Assembly: GCA_947478535.1 (NCBI GenBank)
Contig: CANJXD010000046.1
Coordinates: forward strand, 1-18,900
Origin: Acetobacteraceae bacterium
GTDB taxonomy: Bacteria; Pseudomonadota; Alphaproteobacteria; Acetobacterales; Acetobacteraceae
Direction: 5' to 3'
Length of the DNA: 18,900 nucleotides
Positions 14,058 through 18,900 of the stretch are shown in pieces. The stretch's first letter is position 1. Every line of letters begins with the position of its first letter. The notes beneath the pieces are model-generated. The model did no database searches, was not told the DNA's origin, and saw only the letters and a program-made list of their open reading frames with translations. A program made the position numbers and the translations under genes.

Positions 14058-17000
14058 CTAGAACGATAGTCGCGAGATCGCATGGAAGGGCCGCCGCGCC
14101 AGTTCAAAGCTGTCGATCAAGCGCACCGGGCCAGGATGAAGCGCAAACATTTGCTCGATTAGTGGCGAAATCGTGCCTTCGATCCGCCAAAATGGGTGAT
14201 GGATGGCGATAACGGCGTTTCCACCTGGCCGTGTCAGACGCACGGCCGGCAGAGCGCTTCCTTTGATCACCTCAAGATCGCTGCTGCCTCTCGCCACCCG
14301 CACAAGAGCGTCTTCCGCCATCAAGCGCCAGTCTGCGAGTTCCGGTGCGCTAAAGTTCCCATCGGCACCAGCGGTGTAACCAGGATCGATTAGAGCGCGC
14401 GCGAAACCTAGACCCAAGCGCCAGTCTAGAAGGCCATGGTAGCTGCGATTGCCATAACGCTGGAGACACTCGTAACAAGCTTGGTCGCACGACGCCTTGT
14501 GCGACGGCGTGATGAACTCGTTGAGCGGCCAAGCGCCGTCGTCGTTCACGATACTGGACAGCAGGTCCGCCGCCCACGGTCGTTCCGAGGGTTGCGCGAG
14601 GCGACGGGACAATCCCGACCCATTCACGAGGGTGTCCGCGATCTGCAGCATCGGTCGCCTGATACCATCCGGCTGATAGAGTCTTGGCGGTATAATATCA
14701 AACTCACCCGGATCGACGTCCAACTCGAAGGCAGCGCGATCAACAAGTAAGAACAAGGCGCTTAGCGCTGCTGCTCTAACGGAAACCCGCTCGAATTGCC
14801 CTGCGACCCGGGAGATATCAAGTAGCGGATTCATTGCTTTCGGCGTCAGGAACAGACTATCCGTCGTCTTCTGAGATGCCAACCAAGCGTTGAAAGGAGC
14901 ATCATTTGCTGTCCAAGTCGCCGATGAAAGCTCGCTAGCGAATTTGTCGTCTAACACTTGATGCCCCAGAGATAGCCACACCCCTCGAGCTGGTTGGGCG
15001 CGCTGATGGCCCCTCGCAAACGCGAAACCCGCCGATTTCAGGGGTTCCGAATCATAGCCGGGGTTAAGTCGAACGATTCGGGCTGATCGCTCCAGACTCA
15101 TCGCCATGTTGGTACTGCCCGTCACGGAAGGCCGAACGTCGGTCGCCTCCGCGCAAACAAGCCTCGATCTCACAACACGAAGTTCGCCTCCGCGCTCGTC
15201 CGTTCGGCGTGGAGCGAAATCCGTGCGATAGGCGGCGGGTGACACACACTGCTTGAACGCCTCCTCCATGATGGGGCCATCACAGGCGAGGCACTCGGAT
15301 GCCGCTGGGTTATCGGCGCGAGTCCATCCGCCGCAGCCATCGCAACGCGCCATCCACCACGAGTCGTCGAATGCGCTGCGCTGGTCCTGCCCCGGCAAAG
15401 TCCACGCGCCCCACTTACGAGGTTTGGGAAGAGACGATGAGAGGCCTACTGCAGTGTGGACGCGCTTGTCTCTAACCAGTTCTGCGCCGGGGGCGAACTC
15501 GTAAATCGCCAAATCCGAGTCGCGGTCTGTGGCGTCCCACTCGTAGTCGTCGCCACCATTCGAGCGAAGGCCAAGGTAGAGCGGCCGCACACGGGTGGGC
15601 ATGCCGTACATTGGCAGCAGACCACCTTCGGCAAGAGCGTTCGCTACGCCGATATCCCAGCGCCCCTCGCGTTCGATTACACCGTTGATGTCCGATATGA
15701 CCACATCGACCTGGAGCGCTGCGACGACCCTCGCCACCAACGTCTGATTAAGGTCCGCCGTCAGATTGCGGATCGCTGCCTCCCGCTCAGAAGTTGTGCG
15801 CTTAAGGGCCTCCCGGAGCTCCGATCGCCAGAGGGAGTTTTCGTCCTTGTAATCGGCTACCGATACGAACTCGCCGTGGATGTCCGGTGGCTGGAGGTCA
15901 TATCCAGGATAGGCGTCCTTATGCTTCAGCCGGAGATACTTGAATGCCGCTTGCAGCCATGCTTTCCGGATAATTCGAAGAGGGATGTCCTCGTACCCTG
16001 CCGCCAAGAATGGCGGCGGCGGCTGATCGCCGGTGATCCGCTCTGGATGGCGGAAGTAGTGAAGGTCATGGCTTCTGCTACGGCAAACCGTCACTGCTAC
16101 AGAGAAGGCCTGACCACGTCGTCCAGCTCGACCGACACGCTGCTGATAATTGAAGCGTTGTGGTGGCATGTTGGCCTGATAGACGGCCTGAAGAGGTCCG
16201 ATATCGATCCCCACTTCCATGGTGGTGGTAACGCTCAAGAGATCGATTTCCTTGCCTAATCGCGGCAGGGTAGCCTCTTCGCCAGCGCCATCCTCCACCA
16301 GGATGCCACGGAACCGCCGAAGGCGCTCCGCGCCGTTTTTGGTCTGCCCAGTCAGTTCCTCACTACGAAGCCTGAAGGGCTCCTGGGCCCCGGTCTCGGC
16401 ACGAGCCACTCGATGAGCGAGAAAATTACGACGCCAAAGGTCTTTTGCTACGCCGTTGGCTGCGGCCGGCAGGGATAAGCCGCAGCGCGTGCAAATGCCC
16501 GCTCCTCTGTGTAGGTGCGTACGATCACACTGACCACACCGCCAGAACGGGCTGTCACCCTTCGCCAGCCTAACACCGAGGGAGAAAAGCCGCACCACGC
16601 CGCCGTCATGATCCAAGTCGGCCGACCGCAGTCGCTCGAGCGCGGCGTTGAGGTAATCGTCTCCTCGTCCTGGCGCCACGGCCTCGCAGTAACGGCGAAC
16701 CCGATTATCGCGTGGTACGTCCGCCGCCGACATCCAGCGCTTGATGAGAGAGGCATCGACATGGCGAGACCCATCCACCCGGTAAGCATCCGCGAGAACG
16801 CGAAGCAGCGCGTCCAGGGAATCCCTCTCGGAGTCGTAGTTGCCCTTGACGAAAAAAGTAGGGTAGCCGAGGCCGGCTTCCTCGAATGAGAAGTAGGTTT
16901 TGTTGAAGAGCGTATCGTGAAGGACTTCTCGCTGTTCCTCGGCGATCTCGCGTCGGCGCGCCTGCATAGCGTCGGCGCTTAGGGCCGCCGACGGGCGAGA

Positions 17001-18683
17001 CCAAGCGACCTTGTTTGCATTCAGTTTGAATAGGATCCACCATTCATTGCTGGAATCGACACTGGAGTCGCTGGGGTGAATTCCGAGCCGCACAAGCTCC
17101 GCGATCAGAGGCGCCACTGAAGGTTCTGCGTTCGGCGTGGTGGCAAGGTAAGCGGTGTCATCCGGATCTTGCGCAATGGAGGTCAGCAGTTCGGTTTCGA
17201 CCCCGAGATTCTGTATGCCGAGAAAGATGGCTTTCAGTCGCTTAGCCTCATCATAGTCCATAGCTTCCGCAGCCGCCTCCATCGCAGCTTTCACCTTTTC
17301 CCGCTCCTCCGCGCGGAACTCAACATCAATGCGAGCGCGCATCAATCTAACGATTACATCTCGGATCAGCGCTCTGAAATGATCAGCTTCTAGCTCAACC
17401 GCCGCCCGCGCGGCGTCTTGGCGGCTGTCCGAGAAGACAATCGCCTTCGGCAGGATCGTATGGCCTGGCGCGTGCAATAGTTCGAAGAGCTCGGTCGCGA
17501 GCAACTGCGATGTTTTGGCGAAGCCCGTCCTGAAATTTCGGAGGGGCGATGATCGGCCTTGCGGCCGAAGGACGTATGATGTCCCGCACGCTGGACACGC
17601 AGCTGGAGAAGCGGAGCCTCGATCACATGAGGCCCGACCGCGACCGTCCGTATGGGCGTGATTAACGGATCTGCGGAATACAAAACCAGCGACAGCGGCG
17701 TCATTTGGCCTCGTGCGCCAAACGCGCGCTACATAGGGATCGAAGTACGCCTTGCTCCATTCGGGCTGGCTACCATCGCGACTGCTCGGTGCTTCTGACT
17801 TCTCTGGCCCCGGCCGCGAGCTTGGCCAGAATACGGCGTACTCGTCGTAGGTCAGATCTTCAAACTCTGTTCCGCTTGCACCGAATGGCAAAGCTTCCAG
17901 ATTGGCGGCGGAGGGAAGAAGATCGATAGGTGAACTTGAGTTGACGCAGGATCTCGAGCCTCCGATGAACAGCTCACCACAGGCCTCACAATAGAGCATC
18001 TCAACAAGCCGCTTCGCCGCCTCGCCGTTGCTCCCGCGCGCAAGGCCCGCACCGCGCTCTATCGAAAGCGAGGTGTAAACCGGTTGCCCCTGCTCGCCAT
18101 TGCTAACGGTCGAGAAAAGCCCTTCCAGGGCACGGAAGAAAAAATGCGCCCGGAATGACGGCGTCGTCGCAACGACGCGGGGGATCTCTCTGGGCTGAGA
18201 GGTCAGTACGTCGCCGAGCGCGCGAGCCAGCAAAAGGCCTCGTAGAGGATAAAGATTGCTGTCTCCAAAAATTTTCATGGCCAGGCCTGACGACGGCCTG
18301 GCCCGCAACCCGTCCGCCTCTCGGCAGGCCGAGAGCAGCACAGCGGCGGCGGCCTCGGCGAGCGCCTTCACGTCGGCCTCTGGGTTAGTCGATACCCCCC
18401 CAAGCGCCTCCAGCGCAATCCTCACCGAGTCAGCGATATTAGTTGGGTTCGGAGGACGAAGAACAGGGCCTTCACCAGCCGCAGCGTCTCTCAATAGTGC
18501 GGCAAATGGCGCCGCGTCCAGCCTTCCCCCCCTCTCCTCCCCCTCCTCCGGATCCCCCGGAACCACGCATTCGCGCCAGAAATCGGGATCGGGTGCGCCC
18601 CGCCCACATTGATCGAAGGTGCCGTTTTCACCGAAGAAGTCCCAAAGGTACTTTAGCGAGGCGGCCGTCCCTTCGCCCTGCAT
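14058..18683 (-). CDS. N-terminally truncated giant DUF1998-type DEAD/DEAH helicase (DruE-like)
   Basis: 1541 residues from the first in-frame ATG (18683), but the coding frame clearly continues to about 18758 (HKLRILASSASLP, a motif III region) before meeting IS sequence. Walker A and DEAH motifs, expected about 400-550 residues further N-terminal, are missing. Present: AIVFSDSRQDAA (motif IV, about 414-425); a UVR-like helical pair KVKAAMEAAAEAMDYDEAKR (463-482); TTTMEVGIDIG (motif V, 819-829); QRVGRAGRRGQ (motif VI, 848-858); and the DUF1998 signature CDQACYECLQRYGN (about 1399-1412). Cys pairs at about 232/235, 363/366, 716/719 with 731/734, and in RCDGCGGW look zinc-binding. Such helicases belong to defence systems such as Druantia (DruE); the subtype is uncertain. 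Without its ATPase lobe it is probably inactive. GC content is visibly lower than its neighbours. Confidence 0.8.
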   Translation of the reverse strand: MQGEGTAASLKYLWDFFGENGTFDQCGRGAPDPDFWRECVVPGDPEEGEERGGRLDAAPFAALLRDAAAGEGPVLRPPNPTNIADSVRIALEALGGVSTNPEADVKALAEAAAAVLLSACREADGLRARPSSGLAMKIFGDSNLYPLRGLLLARALGDVLTSQPREIPRVVATTPSFRAHFFFRALEGLFSTVSNGEQGQPVYTSLSIERGAGLARGSNGEAAKRLVEMLYCEACGELFIGGSRSCVNSSSPIDLLPSAANLEALPFGASGTEFEDLTYDEYAVFWPSSRPGPEKSEAPSSRDGSQPEWSKAYFDPYVARVWRTRPNDAAVAGFVFRRSVNHAHTDGRGRASCDRGSASPAACPACGTSYVLRPQGRSSPLRNFRTGFAKTSQLLATELFELLHAPGHTILPKAIVFSDSRQDAARAAVELEADHFRALIRDVIVRLMRARIDVEFRAEEREKVKAAMEAAAEAMDYDEAKRLKAIFLGIQNLGVETELLTSIAQDPDDTAYLATTPNAEPSVAPLIAELVRLGIHPSDSSVDSSNEWWILFKLNANKVAWSRPSAALSADAMQARRREIAEEQREVLHDTLFNKTYFSFEEAGLGYPTFFVKGNYDSERDSLDALLRVLADAYRVDGSRHVDASLIKRWMSAADVPRDNRVRRYCEAVAPGRGDDYLNAALERLRSADLDHDGGVVRLFSLGVRLAKGDSPFWRCGQCDRTHLHRGAGICTRCGLSLPAAANGVAKDLWRRNFLAHRVARAETGAQEPFRLRSEELTGQTKNGAERLRRFRGILVEDGAGEEATLPRLGKEIDLLSVTTTMEVGIDIGPLQAVYQANMPPQRFNYQQRVGRAGRRGQAFSVAVTVCRSRSHDLHYFRHPERITGDQPPPPFLAAGYEDIPLRIIRKAWLQAAFKYLRLKHKDAYPGYDLQPPDIHGEFVSVADYKDENSLWRSELREALKRTTSEREAAIRNLTADLNQTLVARVVAALQVDVVISDINGVIEREGRWDIGVANALAEGGLLPMYGMPTRVRPLYLGLRSNGGDDYEWDATDRDSDLAIYEFAPGAELVRDKRVHTAVGLSSSLPKPRKWGAWTLPGQDQRSAFDDSWWMARCDGCGGWTRADNPAASECLACDGPIMEEAFKQCVSPAAYRTDFAPRRTDERGGELRVVRSRLVCAEATDVRPSVTGSTNMAMSLERSARIVRLNPGYDSEPLKSAGFAFARGHQRAQPARGVWLSLGHQVLDDKFASELSSATWTANDAPFNAWLASQKTTDSLFLTPKAMNPLLDISRVAGQFERVSVRAAALSALFLLVDRAAFELDVDPGEFDIIPPRLYQPDGIRRPMLQIADTLVNGSGLSRRLAQPSERPWAADLLSSIVNDDGAWPLNEFITPSHKASCDQACYECLQRYGNRSYHGLLDWRLGLGFARALIDPGYTAGADGNFSAPELADWRLMAEDALVRVARGSSDLEVIKGSALPAVRLTRPGGNAVIAIHHPFWRIEGTISPLIEQMFALHPGPVRLIDSFELARRPFHAISRLSF

Positions 18684-18747
18684 CGGTAGCGATGCGCTCG
18701 AGGCGAGAATCCTCAGCTTATGGCGATGGCCTGCCTGATCGAGGCCC

Positions 18748-18763
18748 AGTCTATTAATAGACT
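18748..18763. repeat. 16-bp palindrome at helicase/IS junction
   Basis: AGTCTATTAATAGACT is a perfect palindrome straddling the point where helicase coding sequence gives way to IS-like sequence. It may combine the IS target (TA-rich centre) with the first bases of the element, or be coincidental. Confidence 0.45.
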
Positions 18764-18816
18764 TGTTGCGAAAGTTGCGTGATTTTGGTGCGGCCGTGCT
18801 GGCCGTGGCCGGCGCC

Positions 18817-18846
18817 CTCGGTCAGCAGGGCCTCGGTCAGCAGGGC
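18817..18846. repeat. Tandem duplication, 2 x 15 bp
   Basis: CTCGGTCAGCAGGGC is repeated perfectly at 18817-18831 and 18832-18846. Each unit contains a TGA on the minus strand: one is the transposase stop (18839-18837). The other (18824-18822) closes the read-through frame that runs from the IS into the helicase. Probably replication slippage. Confidence 0.8.
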
Positions 18847-18900
18847 AGGAACCCTGCTTCGAGGTTGACCAGTGCGGCGATGATCGCGGTCTTGGTGTGA
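18837..18900 (-). CDS. IS5-family-like transposase, C-terminal fragment
   Basis: The last 20 codons on the minus strand read HTKTAIIAALVNLEAGFLPC and stop (TGA 18839-18837). An ending like HTKSAIIAAL.N.EAGFLP is typical of IS5-family DDE transposases, as I recall it. The catalytic residues lie outside the window. The gene points toward the helicase remnant, and its stop lies about 75 nt inside the IS end. Whether the transposase is intact cannot be judged. Confidence 0.6.
   Translation of the reverse strand, partial: HTKTAIIAALVNLEAGFLPC

Larger units (their letters stand above)
18759..18900 (-). mobile_element. End of an IS5-family-like insertion sequence (partial)
   Basis: From about 18759 the sequence (GACTTGTTGCGAAAGTTGCG on the plus strand) resembles an IS terminal inverted repeat, and a transposase C-terminus reads out of it on the minus strand. 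The other end lies outside the window, so the inverted repeat and target duplication cannot be confirmed. It interrupts the 5' part of the helicase gene. Family assignment to IS5 rests on the transposase ending. Confidence 0.65.

Noticed and set aside
15456..16259. 267-aa plus-strand frame inside the giant helicase region
   Set aside because: Antisense to the DUF1998-type helicase frame, which carries motifs V and VI at this location.
1..18900. CRISPR array or rRNA genes
   Set aside because: No regularly spaced repeats and no rRNA-like sequence seen in reading the window.

Overview
The window is GC-rich DNA, roughly two-thirds G+C by eye over most of its length. Codon use and gene families suggest an alphaproteobacterium, perhaps Acetobacteraceae/Rhodospirillales; that assignment is inference. 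It reads as an accessory or island region: a serine recombinase operon, a plasmid/ICE-type topoisomerase, gene remnants, an IS end and a broken giant helicase sit close together. No rRNA gene, complete tRNA gene or CRISPR array was seen.

Layout. (1) 1-876: two leftward, translationally coupled unknown genes run off the left edge. They abut a rightward unknown gene that seems to lack its 5' end, so about 310-330 looks like a breakpoint. (2) 909-3344: four rightward genes, each overlapping the next by 4 nt: a small accessory protein, a DUF2924 protein, a large serine recombinase and a small helix-turn-helix protein. (3) 3508-6033: a 20-bp perfect palindrome and a sigma70-like promoter precede five tightly packed genes, all predicted lipoproteins. 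Four share one duplicated domain (LQDLGF motif) and one is BamE/OmlA-like. (4) 6030-6521: a convergent XRE-type regulator on the minus strand with a perfect Shine-Dalgarno and a TTG start. (5) 6633-6749: a decayed second copy of the 3' end of the recombinase-associated gene. The lipoprotein/regulator cargo is therefore flanked by direct repeats. (6) 6769-10675, minus strand: a SNF2-family helicase followed by a SWIM zinc-finger protein, a conserved two-gene pair. (7) 10918-13278: a divergent TopB-like type IA topoisomerase with a C-terminal DUF5710 domain. (8) 13279-14057: no intact gene, but a remnant of an Mrr-type restriction endonuclease, repeats resembling a tRNA-Ser 3' end, and two strong secondary-structure elements. 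(9) 14058-18758, minus strand: the C-terminal three quarters of a giant DUF1998-type DEAD/DEAH helicase of the kind found in anti-phage systems (DruE-like). It was apparently broken by an IS5-family element whose end and transposase C-terminus occupy 18759-18900.

How the parts may work together: the recombinase operon is probably the mobility module. The lipoprotein cluster and its neighbouring regulator look like one envelope-associated cargo unit and are the best candidate for something undescribed. The SNF2/SWIM pair and TopB may handle DNA topology or repair. The Mrr remnant and the truncated giant helicase look like remains of decayed defence functions.
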